DNA of 64,000 nt from Paraphysomonas bandaiensis (Eukaryota; Chrysophyceae). The stretch lies in NCBI GenBank assembly GCA_965644295.1, contig CBFFRP010000145.1, forward strand, positions 1 through 64,000, given 5' to 3'. A program made the translations under genes and the position numbers. The notes below the pieces were generated by a model. The model saw only the letters and a program-made list of their open reading frames with translations. It was not told the origin of the DNA and searched no databases. Positions 34,792 through 46,792 of this stretch are shown piece after piece; the first letter of the stretch is position 1, and every line of letters starts with the position of its first letter.

Positions 34792-35046
34792 GTACTCTGG
34801 GTATTATATGCGGGCTACATCTAGAACATGTTCTTTTTCTCTACTTCGAGATCTTCTTGATGTCAGTTGATGACATGGTATACACTGTACTATTCTATAC
34901 ATAAGATACTGCTTCCCTCATATGATATTTTGAAGGGGTCATACGTGGAGTGTCGTGTCATACTTGAAAGGAAACAGTTCAGTGGTATCATAATCATAGC
35001 TGACAGTAGAGATGAGTTTAATCTAACGGAACAGCCGCATAGACAA

Positions 35047-36534
35047 ATGAGCCGAGTGAGTAAACTCCCTTCAAACCTTTACTACTATATCGTGACCAAG
35101 GCCGAGACAGATGATGTGGACTGCAGCGGGTCTATTCCTCCTTATCTCCTGCAGAGAAGACCACGAGCCTACTCGCTGACTTCGTATTTTAAGAAGGAGG
35201 AGGACCCCATGGCGCTGCAGCGGAGAGAGAGGTGTCTGTTAACGCAGATGAAGACCAATTGCAACCATCTGCAGGCAGTCTTCACGCATGATGGGTCACG
35301 TATCGTCACTTTGAATGATGTGGGTCAGCAATATCATACAATAGTGATATACCACACTAAAACACATCTATTGGAGAGGTCCTTCGAAGTGCCGAACAAA
35401 TCGGCATTCATGCAGGTCAGCGAAGACAATTGCTTGTTGGCTGTTGGACAACTGGGCGAAGAACTCGTAAAAATATATGATTTTCAAACTGGTGAGTTAT
35501 TGGTTGATTTAGTGGCAAGAATTGGCATTGGCCATATGGGAGAAATTAAATTTCTGGGTCGTAATAATCTTATGGAAATTCGAAATTTTAATTCACGTGG
35601 CCAGACCAATAAAAGCTCGCAGCGGATGTGGGATTTGGGTTTTAATCTTATCGATGGTGAAGCCCACCTCAACACTGCTAATGGATATCACCGAATTCCC
35701 CGATTTAGAAATGAAGGCGATGATGATGATGAACAAGAGGTGAAACTGTGGGAAAAGGAATGGGCATATGCAGGGCACGCAGTCTTCATAGCCCCCCTGG
35801 GGACCTTCCTTACCTGTCTAGAAAATGGTGACATGAAATGGATCAGTGCCAAATCTGGTAAGCTATTTGAACCATTTTTACACAGTTTTCTACAATATAT
35901 AAACTGGGCTGAACTGTGAGGCTGTTTTCATATAACACACACTATAATTTCAGGTGAGGTGACACGCACGGTATCTATCAGAGAGCGCACATCCCGTGTC
36001 GTGCTTTCCAACAACGGTCAGTTCATTGCTGTCGGCATGCAAGGCAAGGCCTCGGTGTTTTGTGCTTCCAGTGGCCGTCGACTGAATGTTGTACCATCTC
36101 CTCTTCTCGATGACAATTTCATTTGTGATCCACTTGCATTCACTGACTCAGATAAATGTCTAGTTATGCGAATACATAAGGCGCGTACTGTAATCATTTG
36201 TGACTGGCATACTTGTACAGTGCGTTTAGTTGCACGTGAGATAGGGAGCACAATCAGTGATGCCTGTGAGTGTTCAAGAGATGGAAAGTATCTCGTCTGC
36301 TGGCCCTATGGCAACCTCGAGCTGTACGACCTTCATGCTATGCGTAAAGATTTTTCCGAAAAATATTTTCAGCAAAGACAAGAGTTTTTACTGTTGAAGC
36401 GATTGTGGGACCAGCATCGTTTGACAGTTAGAGACAGGGACAAAACTCAAACTCGCGCTAGCCCTTACATTGAGAAAGCGGTACAGCTGAGTGATCTGCC
36501 CTTTCACACGTTTCTCTCCTATCTTTCGTGCTGA
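35047..36534 (+). CDS. WD40/beta-propeller-like protein
   Basis: Two exons, 35047-35857 and 35954-36534, with a 96-bp intron; 463 residues from the ATG at 35047. The frame is open further upstream to an ATG at 34870, but those 59 residues look like noncoding composition. Repeated blade-like segments are visible: LQAVFTHDGSRIVTLND, MQVSEDNCLLAVGQLG with VKIYDFQTGELL, VVLSNNGQFIAVGMQGKASVF and ACECSRDGKYLVCWPYGNLELYDL. These have the hydrophobic-strand pattern of WD repeats but few true WD ends. An acidic loop (GDDDDEQE) sits between blades. No catalytic domain or signal peptide. Likely a soluble scaffold protein; the partner is unknown. Confidence 0.75.
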
Positions 36535-37083
36535 GTGAGAGTAAGATCAGATTGTTCAGCATTTTTCATGACGATTTGTCATTTTATGTTTATTTGTTTT
36601 ATTGAATAATATATGTGTCTACTTCAATGTGGGTATGAGAAATATATGAATAGCAAAGTCTGTTATTAATTTTGAAGGGCATTCAAAGTAGGTATTATGA
36701 AGTTGCATTGATTCGTTATAATACATTCTTTAATAATATACTGTGTTGCATTAATTGTATTCGTCTTATGTATGTATCATACCGTCAGTGAAAGATCATG
36801 TGATTATATGTGAAACATTACACTGTAGCGCCCAGATTATCGGACTACAAAAGAATCGACATTCAGAGAATGTTCATCAGGCATGTTAGTTAACGTTTAT
36901 TACACAAAATCGGTGTGACTAGGTGATCCAACCAATTTGAATAGCTTGAATTATACATCCCGGTAAAACACCACAGTTGGGGATCATCATATGACTACCA
37001 TATCGGTTTATACGACATATATAAAATTTAGATTTCGATTCTCTTTATAAAAGAAGAATCAATTCTGTTGCTACAGAGCTTTC
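36535..37083. other. Intergenic, no gene seen
   Basis: AT-rich sequence between the propeller gene and a dispersed repeat. No open frame or RNA recognised. Confidence 0.45.
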
Positions 37084-37402
37084 TTGTGGTGTTCTGGGGG
37101 ATAAGTACCGGAGATATTTCTCCGGGAAACTAACATGAGCACATATATAGTCAGCAGATATTGTTCTGTCCACTCAAAGCCAAATTCTTGTGTGATACAA
37201 GGGACACTGAAGAGTGTCATTTGGGCAGACGTCTTTGGGCCTTGACGAATGAACAGGGCATATCCGGGAATGGGCGCACATCAAGGGCATCCGGGGTATT
37301 GGGCTACCTGCGGAAGTCAAGCATCCGGGCTGTTGACCTTAAGGACTCGAAACCCCTGAAGTCAGTAGATGTCAGATATATCAGCATTCTGCTTGCTCAC
37401 GT
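37084..37402 (+). repeat. Dispersed repeat, copy B
   Basis: About 319 bp matching 7012-7382 and the minus strand of 51218-51610. It contains the hairpin CCGGAGATATTTCTCCGG (perfect 7-bp stem, 4-base loop) and three further TCCGGG motifs. It remains open in one frame over its length, and the same frame is open in the 51-kb copy. Shorter than the other copies at both ends. Confidence 0.75.
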
Positions 37403-37723
37403 TAAATATGTATCTCTTATCTGTTAAATATAATAGCTAGAAAAGTGAATTGTAATTGTCTACAAGATATAGTCAATAAAAGACAGTGTATCAGGCGAAT
37501 GCATTACTATTAAGAATCCCTTACAGACGCTGCACAGTTATGAGTAAAGATAAGCTCAGTTACGTATGACATCTAGATACGGTGTGATGTTGCGTGATGA
37601 TGATGCGGTCTCTACAGTAGGAATTTCTAGATATGTTGAGGCATATATCTAGCTACATGTATGTATAATGCACTGTGTATGAGTACGAGTGGACATATCA
37701 AGGACACCGCCTCTTCTTCCAGC
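37403..37723. other. Intergenic
   Basis: Nothing supported between dispersed repeat B and the microsatellite. Confidence 0.4.
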
Positions 37724-37879
37724 TATGTATGTATGTATGTATGTATGTATGTATGTATGTATGTATGTATGTATGTATGTATGTATGTATGTATGTATGT
37801 ATGTATGTATGTATGTATGTATGTATGTATGTATGTATGTATGTATGTATGTATGTATGTATGTATGTATGTATGTATG

Positions 37880-37913
<34 letters not shown>

Positions 37914-38263
37914 TGTATGTATGTATGTATGTATGTATGTATGTATGTATGTATGTATGTATGTATGTATGTATGTATGTATGTATGTATGTATGTATGT
38001 ATGTATGTATGTATGTATGTATGTATGTATGTATGTATGTATGTATGTATGTATGTATGTATGTATGTATGTATGTATGTATGTATGTATGTATGTATGT
38101 ATGTATGTTTGTATGTATGTATGTATGTATGTATGTATGTATGTATGTATGTATGTATGTATGTATGTATGTATGTATGTATGTATGTATGTATGTATGT
38201 ATGTATGTATGTATGTATGTATGTATGTATGTATGTATGTATGTATGTATGTATGTATGTATG

Positions 38264-38297
<34 letters not shown>

Positions 38298-38496
38298 TGT
38301 ATGTATGTATGTATGTATGTATGTATGTATGTATGTATGTATGTATGTATGTATGTATGTATGTATGTATGTATGTATGTATGTATGTATGTATGTATGT
38401 ATGTATGTATGTATGTATGTATGTATGCATGTATGTATGTATGTATGTATGTATGTATGTATGTATGTATGTATGTATGTATGTATGTATGTATGT
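37724..38496. repeat. Tetranucleotide microsatellite (TATG)n, 773 bp
   Basis: Nearly pure ATGT repeat with only four visible single-base changes (two ATATAT, one TTTG, one GCATG). It ends 127 bp upstream of the ABCA start codon. The high purity suggests recent expansion. Open frames on both strands here are repeat artefacts. Confidence 0.98.
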
Positions 38497-38516
38497 GTAG
38501 GCGTATGTATACTGTA

Positions 38517-38528
38517 TACAGCAGCAGT
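38517..38528 (+). promoter_or_regulatory. TACAGCAGCAGT motif before ABCA gene
   Basis: A variant with one extra CAG of the recurrent TACAGCAGT motif, immediately after the microsatellite and about 95 bp before the ATG. Confidence 0.3.
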
Positions 38529-38623
38529 TCACATATGTTTGTTATCCAGCATATCTTTGTCATGGAGTGTGGATGATTGCCACTCATTGAAAGGTGATTC
38601 AATTCGGCTTGTCACATAGAATC

Positions 38624-41600
38624 ATGGAAGAGGACATCCAGGACGAAATATCATTCGGAAAGAGTCAGTTCAAAGGCAAGAAGGGGTTTGCTATTGATTT
38701 GTACAGATGGTAGGCGGGATATGTATATATATGTGTGTGTGCGCGGGTGATCTGTTCTACAGGTGGATACAATTCGTCGCTCTTCTGTTGAAAAACTTTC
38801 TTATCCTGATACGGAGACCAGTGCAGTTGGCGGTCATGCTGTGCCTGCCGTCGGCCGTATTTTTTACTTTTCTGATTCAACGTAACGGCGGAGACAGTGA
38901 CGGGAACAGCTCCCCCCCTCTCTATCCAGCGATCCCTATTTCTGACTTGGGTGATTGTGATGTTCACTACGGTTCAAAGTGTGTGCGAGTTGTATACGGC
39001 CCAGAGTCAGAGAAAACAAACGATATCATGACAACTTTTAGTGACATCAACGATCTGAGCTTCGGATCTGATGTTCGTGGATTTGAAACGGTAAGCAAAT
39101 TGATTAGTATAGCTATCTTTGTAATTTTTATTTATATATGTGTAGGTCGATCTTGCACAGGAATTTGTTGCGTCGCATATAGGCATGGTTCAATTCACTG
39201 TTCTTTTCAGAAACGACTCGCTCTGGGAAACCACTGCATATAGTCCGGATAATATACCACTTGAGAAAAATTTGTCCTATGTTATATTCTACAATAGCAG
39301 CCGCAACAATGATGTACGGTCGAAGGAATATAAAATTAATTTCCCGCTGCTGGTCGTGGAAAAAACTATTGAGGAGTCCTATATGCGGGTTTCCTTGGGA
39401 AATGCCTTCGAAAAGTACGACGTGAACTACGGACAGCTCTGGGCTGTACCTAGTGGATTAGATGATACGAATCAAACATTCATTAATTCAACTAAGTGCG
39501 ACCTCGAAACACGCCCTCATGCAATTGCGCTCGGGACGACGTTGCCTTGGGTATTAGTGTTTGCAGTGCTTTTCCTATCAAATGTTTGCTTCCAAGTAGT
39601 AGCAGAGGAACGACGCAAGAAGCTCTTCACTTCCCTGCGCCGACTGGGTTTACTTGATACTGCGTACTGGGCCTCATGGTTTGTTGCATTGCAGATTGTT
39701 ATTCTTACAGGAGCCTCGCTGTCTCTTGTAGTCGCGGCCGCAGTGCGACCTCATTCCTCTTCTTTGCGTGGTATAGATTTATCACTGATGCTTTTGCTGC
39801 TATGGCTCACTGGATCCGCCTGCGTTTCCATGTCCCTTTTTCTTGCTGCTTTCTGCAGTTCTTCTTCAGTAGCCACTTCTCTTGCGTTCACACAGTTTCT
39901 TATAGCCCTTGCAACACTATCGGCAGCAACGGATCCTCTTAACAGCTACGATACCATAAGTGGAGAGTGCTTTTTTGTTGCCTCTTCATACAACAAAATT
40001 TACTCAACTTCACTTCTAGGGCACACCTTTGTGCAGTTCTTAGTTTTCTTTTTGCCATTTTTCCACTCTGCACAGGCAGTTACAGACATTATATCGGTTG
40101 TGCAGTACAAGCATCAAAATATCCGTATAGGAGATCTCGGGTCACCAATACAAATGGTGTACGACAGCACATCGTCGAGTACATTTGACAGCAAGTGGGT
40201 GGGATGGGCTCTAAAGATGTTAGCTGTGAACACAGTCTTGTATTTGTTCCTTGCCTGGTTAACGGCGGAGATACTCTCGTCAGATGTAACTGAGGGGCGA
40301 CCATTGCTCTCTGTTTTGATTCCTCCTTCGCTTCGAAGGTTCCTGACGGGAAGCAGTGGGACGACGGCTGTAGAGGAAGGAGATGTAAGGGGCGAGGAGA
40401 AGAAAAAGAGTGGTGACGATAGAAGTGTCAGAGCTTATAAGGTATATATATATATTTTAGCTTCCGATGACATACACAAATCTAAATGTGTTGTAGAATG
40501 CTTATTACGCCGTCAATAGATACAGATGTCTACCATATATTGTGTTTCAGCTGTTTTCAGGTGAGCAAGACCTACTCAGGAGTGCAGGCATTGAAAGAGG
40601 TTTCTCTGACGATGAAAAGAGGGGAGTGCTTTGTTATGCTAGGTATGGTTATTGATGTGCGGTAGCAATTTCTAATGAGCCCTTGTTGGTTTTGTTGGCA
40701 GGTCATAATGGCGCAGGTATATATCTTGTTCATCCGGTATTTATTGTCAGACCTTACGCACTCGTGCTAACAGGAAAGTCAACACTAATTAATATCATCA
40801 CTGGAATTGTGTCCCCGACTCACGGTAAGGTTTTCATTAACGGATTAGATAGCGAGCTGGACCAAGCAGAGATTCAACAGACCATTGGTGTGTGTTCACA
40901 AGACGACCTAGTTTGGGATGAGCTGACCGCTAGAGAGCATATGTTACTAACAGCAGTTTTCAAAGGCCTAAAGATAGGTCCGGAGCTCTATTCTGCCGTA
41001 GATACAGTGTTAAATATGGTGCAACTTAAAGAACGAGCAAATGAGTTTTGCAGTCAATATTCCGGCGGAATGAAGCGACGTTTGAGTACGGTTGAAGAAG
41101 TTATTTTTTATGTGCTTACTTTTTGTAGGTGTGGCAATGAGCACAGTAGGAGATGTGGAGATCCTTTTCTTGGATGGTAAGAACGAAATTAACTTCAAAT
41201 ATTATAACAATGTTATTAATGCAGAGCCGACCACTGGGCTGGACCCGGTGAGTAGAAGAAAGGTCTGGGAAGCCATCCATGCAATGAAAAAGGACCGCGT
41301 GGTTGTGTTGACAACGCACAACATGGAGGAGGCGGACTTTCTTGGAGACACTATAATGATCATGCATGGCGGGCATGGTTCGTGGTTTGTTCGCGGTTTA
41401 TATAGAATGTGACTGCGTTTATGTGCAGTGCGTGCCCTGGGCGACCCTTTGTTTCTGAAACAAACTTTCGGGCGTGGTTATCAAGTAAATCTCTGCGTTC
41501 GCCCTGGCCACATTGAAGAAGCCAGAGATATGGTTGCACGTGTACTCCCTGATGCGAATTGCACTATTGATGAGACTTCATGTGCCATATACGTCACTGT

Positions 41601-44600
41601 CCCCCGCCAAAATGTTGTTGGCCTTCCTCGAATATTTGCATGGCTTGAAAACTCGTCTCGCGCGTCATCTATTGTGACAGAATGGGGGGTAAGCAACACC
41701 ACCCTCGAGCAAGTATTTCTTTCTCTGTGTGCACAGAACACGGAAATAAATATGAGCGCTATGTCTGATGCAGGTAGCAGTCGAGAATTCCTGTGTCCTA
41801 TGTGTAGGGTTCGTCGTAAGGATACGGTGTTTATGAGAAATATGTCTGGCCAGGCTGTTGTTGTTCCCGAGAGTCTGTGTTGGATTTGCGCATCAGAGAA
41901 CGAGCACTTCGTTGTTGACGATGAGGACGTCAATCATGCATTATTAGCTGGCGAATCAAAAGATAATGAGGTCTCGGAGTTACTAAAAGCGGCTCATAGA
42001 AAAGCTGAAGCTTTCGCGACTAAGCATATATTGGATTTGGAAGCTCAACAAGAAGATGTCGATATCGAAGGGGTGAACTGGGATTCGCCCCTGTTGACTA
42101 ATGGTAGCACTGACCAAACTGCTGCTAGCGCTTTTACTGAGGAAGAATTTAGCCAGGATTTCAAAACCAGTGATTCTACTCAATCTGGAAATGGATCACA
42201 ATATGCTCAGATTCATGCCCTTGTTGTGAAAAATATCGTCCTTCAATCCCGACAAAAGTGTTCCAATATATGCAGGTAGCTATAACTTAATTGCGACTTG
42301 CACTTGGTAACATATTTGCAGTGTACTCTTTGTTGGAGTTATGTTTCTGATGTTATATTTGATATCGCTTTTGTTTGGACCCCTTGATGACATTAAGCAA
42401 TGCGGCCAAGGATATTTATCTGTTGATGGGTGCTCAATGACTGAAGTGGTGGACCATATTTTCAGCGGGTCTGACAACGATATGGCCAACGATGATTGGT
42501 GGGATGATGACGATGTAGTGGGGCCATACGGGTACAACGTTAAAAATTATTTGGTTCCGAGTCAATATGGAGTAACCATATTCGGTACGACGGATGGAAT
42601 ATACAACACATATGGGTTACCTGTGTATGATAATAGATACAATATCGTATGGATGTCTTCTTTAAACTCAACCAAACTGCAAAGTGCTGATACGCGTGGT
42701 TTATATTTTACTTCACGCTCACCTCCCAGTTCCGCGGCTGGAACAACTGATGCCCCAAATGATGCAATGTATTCAAGTCAAGAGTTAGTTTATGAAAACA
42801 CGCTGACGAATGGTTACCCCCAGTGTTCATACTACGCCCCAGACACTGTAGTTGGGGATTACTCCACAGAAAACTCCGAGCTTGCGCAGTCGTTTTCAGA
42901 TGTCTTTGCAGACACCGTATTTTCTTGTCCTACTTGTCCAGTTCTCAACCCTGGTGAAATGCCGAGTACGCCTAGTATTTACTTTGACGGAACGTTTTGG
43001 TTATCGGCAGTTTCCACCAAAAGTTGTGAATCACCGACGTGTAAAAAATATCCCTACGGCTATATAAATTATAAATCTGATAGCGTCAATTCCTCCAATA
43101 TGTATCTCGGCGAAGAATGTCCTTTAGGAATTGAGGTAATGGAAATGAACCAGGAATTGTACTACTACGATCATGACCAGACAATGCATGCGATGACATA
43201 TTTGAACTTGTTGTCGAATGTGCTACTGCAGCCTACCCTTGAAACTTACAGTATGCAGGGGGGATACAGTGAGTATGGTGAACTCAGCTTCGACGCTGTC
43301 TTGATATCCCAAGCTCAATCAAATATCCTAACAGTGTTGGCGATGATGTTGCTAAATGGTTTCTGGCCACTTGCTGTATGGCGTCTGTCACATGAGCGTT
43401 CACAAAACATAGTCTTGATGATGCGAACAGTCGGAATGCGGGCGTCATCTTACATATTTGGGATGTTTTTCTTTGATATGGTAGTATCAGTGCTGTCGGG
43501 AATTGCTATGCTAGTATTTGCTGTGGAAATGAAGCTTTCGCAATTTAAAGGAGCACCAGTTGGCTATCTTGTTGCTGTTGTTTTATTGTCCGCATTTGCT
43601 CTAAATGCGGGGGCATTGTTGATGGTTCAACTCCTTGGAAAGAGGTCTTCGATACTTCCGATGATTGCCCCATGCTTCTGCATAGGTATGACGGCGGCTA
43701 CATCACTACTGAATGTATTTTTGTTCCAAGATGACGGGGAATGGCCATGGTATCTATCAATTATTCCATTTTTTGCCCAAGGCCGGGCTTTATATATAAT
43801 ACTCGTCTACCATCGAACATCTAACGAAGTTGATACAGCGCTGGCACTTCTTACTTTGTTCGGATTGGGGTGTCTGATTCTTGTCTATATATTAGAAGCA
43901 GAGATTCCGGTCCTGGCTATTGCTGCGAAACGCTGGAAGAAGTTTTATTCCTCTGCCGATGACAATGACGAAAACTATGATGCCACAAGAGACTTGGAAT
44001 TGCGACTCAGCAGCTCTACGAGGTTTAACTCGATCGAGGGTGTCACCGCACGTGTGGCAACTGATGATGACGTCATTGAGGAGAGGCGGAGAGCAGTTTC
44101 GTTTACGACGCATAGAGACACTGGTCGTGATTCCCTTCTTGCTATTGTGATTAAGGAACTCAGACATATATTTCCTAATGGAACAGTGGCAGTTAAAGAT
44201 TTGTCTCTAGCATTGAACTACGGAGAGTGCTTTGGTAAGTATTTAAATTATTTTGCATTTATAATCGGGCTGTCATGTAGGTCTCCTGGGTCCGAATGGA
44301 ACTGGTACACATTATATGCTTGAAATTACATCGTTTTCATAACTATTATTTGTATTAGGAAAGTCAACTACTATATCTATTCTCAGCGGAACACTTAAAG
44401 CAACTTATGGTGAGGTTTATGTCGCAGGAAGTGATTTGCGTATTGACACGACAGCTGTTCATCGCTATGTTGGCATATGTCCTCAATTTGATGTTGTGTG
44501 GCCCGATATGACTGTGGAAGAGCATTTGGCATTCCAGGCACGACAAAGAGGAACTCCCGGTAAACGAATCTATGCCGAAGTACAGAAAGCAGCTGTTGCT

Positions 44601-45303
44601 GTTGGGTTAGACGGGGACGGGTTCCACACAAAGGCTGGTGAGCTTAGCGGAGGCATGCGTCGAAGACTTTCAATTGCTATGAGTGTGGTTGGGAATCCAC
44701 CTATCGTATTCATGGATGGTATGGCTGCTTGTATCGTTTCTTCTGCCTCACATTACTCTAACTCTGTATCTAGAGCCCACCACCGGTCTTGATCCTGACA
44801 ATAAGAACCATGTGTGGAAGATTATTCAGAGCCTAAAGACTCCTGATCGCCTTATACTTATGACCACACATAGGTATGTGAATATCTGTTTTCTGTCCTC
44901 ATAATTATTTTTTGCAATCTCTAGTATGGAAGAAGCGGAAGCACTTTGTAATCGTATAGGAATAATGGCGCGGGGTGAACTACAATGTATTGGCTCTCCT
45001 CAACACCTGAAGACAAAGTTTGGAAAAGGGTTTACTCTTACCGTAAATCTGATAAAGAAACCTGGTAACGAGAGCACGAACAATGAGGATTTGACGACCT
45101 TTGTTCGTACAGTTCTAAATGGATGTTTGTTGAGTTCGATAAATGCAACACGGAAGTTCGTTATTCAAAGAGATCAATCAATTCACATTTCACACATATT
45201 TAAGCAAATGGAGCTCAATAAGGCCAGACTTGGGGTACGCGAGTGGGGTCTGTCTATGAGTACACTAGAGGATGTTTTTATATCCGCTGTGAACGACAAC
45301 TGA
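38624..45303 (+). CDS. ABC transporter, subfamily A (full-length, two TMD-NBD halves)
   Basis: Fourteen exons: 38624-38709, 38763-39090, 39146-40441, 40561-40642, 40702-40716, 40774-41085, 41129-41176, 41225-41377, 41429-42275, 42322-44234, 44281-44304, 44359-44718, 44774-44873 and 44925-45303; 1980 residues. ABCA proteins flip or export lipids using ATP. Each half has an N-terminal membrane helix, a large extracytosolic loop, a helix cluster and an ATPase domain. NBD1: Walker A GHNGAGKST near residue 598, signature [10 protein letters not shown] near 697, EPTTGLD, then [12 protein letters not shown]2: GPNGTGKST near 1697, [27 protein letters not shown]. Catalytic motifs are intact in both. 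Oddities: both Walker A motifs are cut by phase-1 introns around micro-exons of 15 and 24 nt, and a Cys-rich CPMC..CWIC insert (about residues 895-926) follows NBD1. The 119-bp intron before exon 4 is longer than the others. Confidence 0.95.
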
Positions 45304-45834
45304 AGTTGAAAGCAAATATATTCATGGAAAGTCCATACTATGTTCCTCAGCATTTCATGATGATATATTTATTCTCGATGGCAGTTTGCAGTATCAAAGT
45401 AACCATAGAGTTATAATAGAAGAAATGTTGACTATGACGTAAGTAAGCTGAAAAATGTAAAGAAAGTACTGTAGTAGATGTGTCAACACCTGGATCTGCT
45501 CTTTATAATTCAATCGAGCCGTTCTGAAACGGCCACTGTGATCTTTCACTTGTCAAGGAATATATGCCTATTAGTGGTGCTAATCTGAGTCTCATATACT
45601 TGGTCGAATGCTATGAAGCTTAGTAGCTATCTCACTCAAATAGACAACACTCATGCTATTGACGGCTTACGCAGGAACTATGTGAAGAAGACAGTGACCG
45701 TCAGGTGAATCTACTGAAAAGAGTTGTGACACTTCAAATAAGTTATTTACAACATTAGCATACACTAAATCACTGATAACTCCCTAACTCTAATCACACG
45801 CTACTAATACTAGTGTACTTTAGAGCCTGTCATA
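45304..45834. other. Convergent intergenic region
   Basis: Between the ABCA stop and the 3' end of the next, minus-strand gene. No coding or RNA features recognised. Confidence 0.45.
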
Positions 45835-46152
45835 TCATGAAAAATTCTTCATATCTACAAAGTCGCTGCATATGGCCTCACGCAGACTACTTATCTGATC
45901 AGCCTTACCGGAAAAGTCTGCATCGGAGTATATAGACTCAAGCTCCTTTGTAAACGCGTCAGTCATAGACACTAAATACTCCGCTCTCGACAACTCAGTG
46001 CGTCTCTGCCGCTCACTCTGACACTCCTGTTCGTCTGTTCGAGACGCACTGTGCGACCCGCTACCAACACCAACTACACTGTAAAAGGCATCCTCGGAGC
46101 CTGTGCTTCCAAATTCAGCAATAAGTTTGACAGTCTCGGCTTTCTGAGACAT
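45835..46152 (-). CDS. Small acidic/helical protein, 105 aa, unknown (weak Rsa3-like C-terminus)
   Basis: ATG at 46152, TGA at 45835; single exon. The N-terminal half is polar and Ser/Glu/Arg-rich. The C-terminal half is predicted helical: RAEYLVSMTDAFTKELESIY, then DADFSGKADQISSLREAI. This spacing (MT..F..EL, DF, then a helix) faintly recalls the ribosome-assembly Rsa3 family, but similarity is too weak to name it. The composition supports a real protein. It diverges from DNAAF1 across a microsatellite that begins 59 bp upstream of its start. Confidence 0.6.
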   Translation of the reverse strand: MSQKAETVKLIAEFGSTGSEDAFYSVVGVGSGSHSASRTDEQECQSERQRRTELSRAEYLVSMTDAFTKELESIYSDADFSGKADQISSLREAICSDFVDMKNFS

Positions 46153-46210
46153 GCTGCGTGCTTTATACTAGCAGACAGCCTGCCTGTCGATTACATCCAG
46201 CCACACACAT

Positions 46211-46606
46211 ATGTACGTATGTATGTATGTATGTATGTATGTATGTATGTATGTATGTATGTATGTATGTATGTATGTATGTATGTATGTATGTATGTAT
46301 GTATGTATGTATGTATGTATGTATGTATGTATGTATGTATGTATGTATGTATGTATGTATGTATGTATGTATGTATGTATGTATGTATGTATGTATGTAT
46401 GTATGTATGTATGTATGTATGTATGTATGTATGTATGTATGTATGTATGTACTGTATGTATGTATGTATGTATGTATGTATGTATGTATGTATGTATGTA
46501 TGTATGTATGTATGTATGTATGTATGTATGTATGTATGTATGTATGTATGTATGTATGTATGTATGTATGTATGTATGTATGTATGTATGTATGTATGTA
46601 TGTATG
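46211..46606. repeat. Tetranucleotide microsatellite (ATGT)n, about 395 bp
   Basis: Near-pure ATGT repeat with one interruption (GTACTGTATG at about 46448). It lies between the divergent starts at 46152 (minus) and 46793 (plus). Confidence 0.97.
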
Positions 46607-46649
46607 CACATAGAATACAGCAGCAGAATCGCAGGATGTTCCTAGTCGT

Positions 46650-46658
46650 ACTGCTGTA
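46650..46658 (+). promoter_or_regulatory. ACTGCTGTA motif before DNAAF1
   Basis: ACTGCTGTA 143 bp before the DNAAF1 ATG; ATACAGCAGCAG lies at 46615-46626 just after the microsatellite. Both belong to the recurrent 5'-flank motif. Confidence 0.35.
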
Positions 46659-46792
46659 CTGTATGTGTGTACTCTGTATATGGTGTATATATACAGTATA
46701 TATAACGGTTTCTGTGGAGTGTTTGGGGGTCAGGTTGGCAGAAGTGTTACTGGAGTCACTATTCACAGGTTGGTTAATTCGAAGTGTTTGTT

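Noticed and set aside
37161-37427. Possible protein from the dispersed repeat (frame also open at 51.2 kb)
   Set aside because: Short, closed in copy A, no recognisable domain; noted as a finding but not called as a gene.
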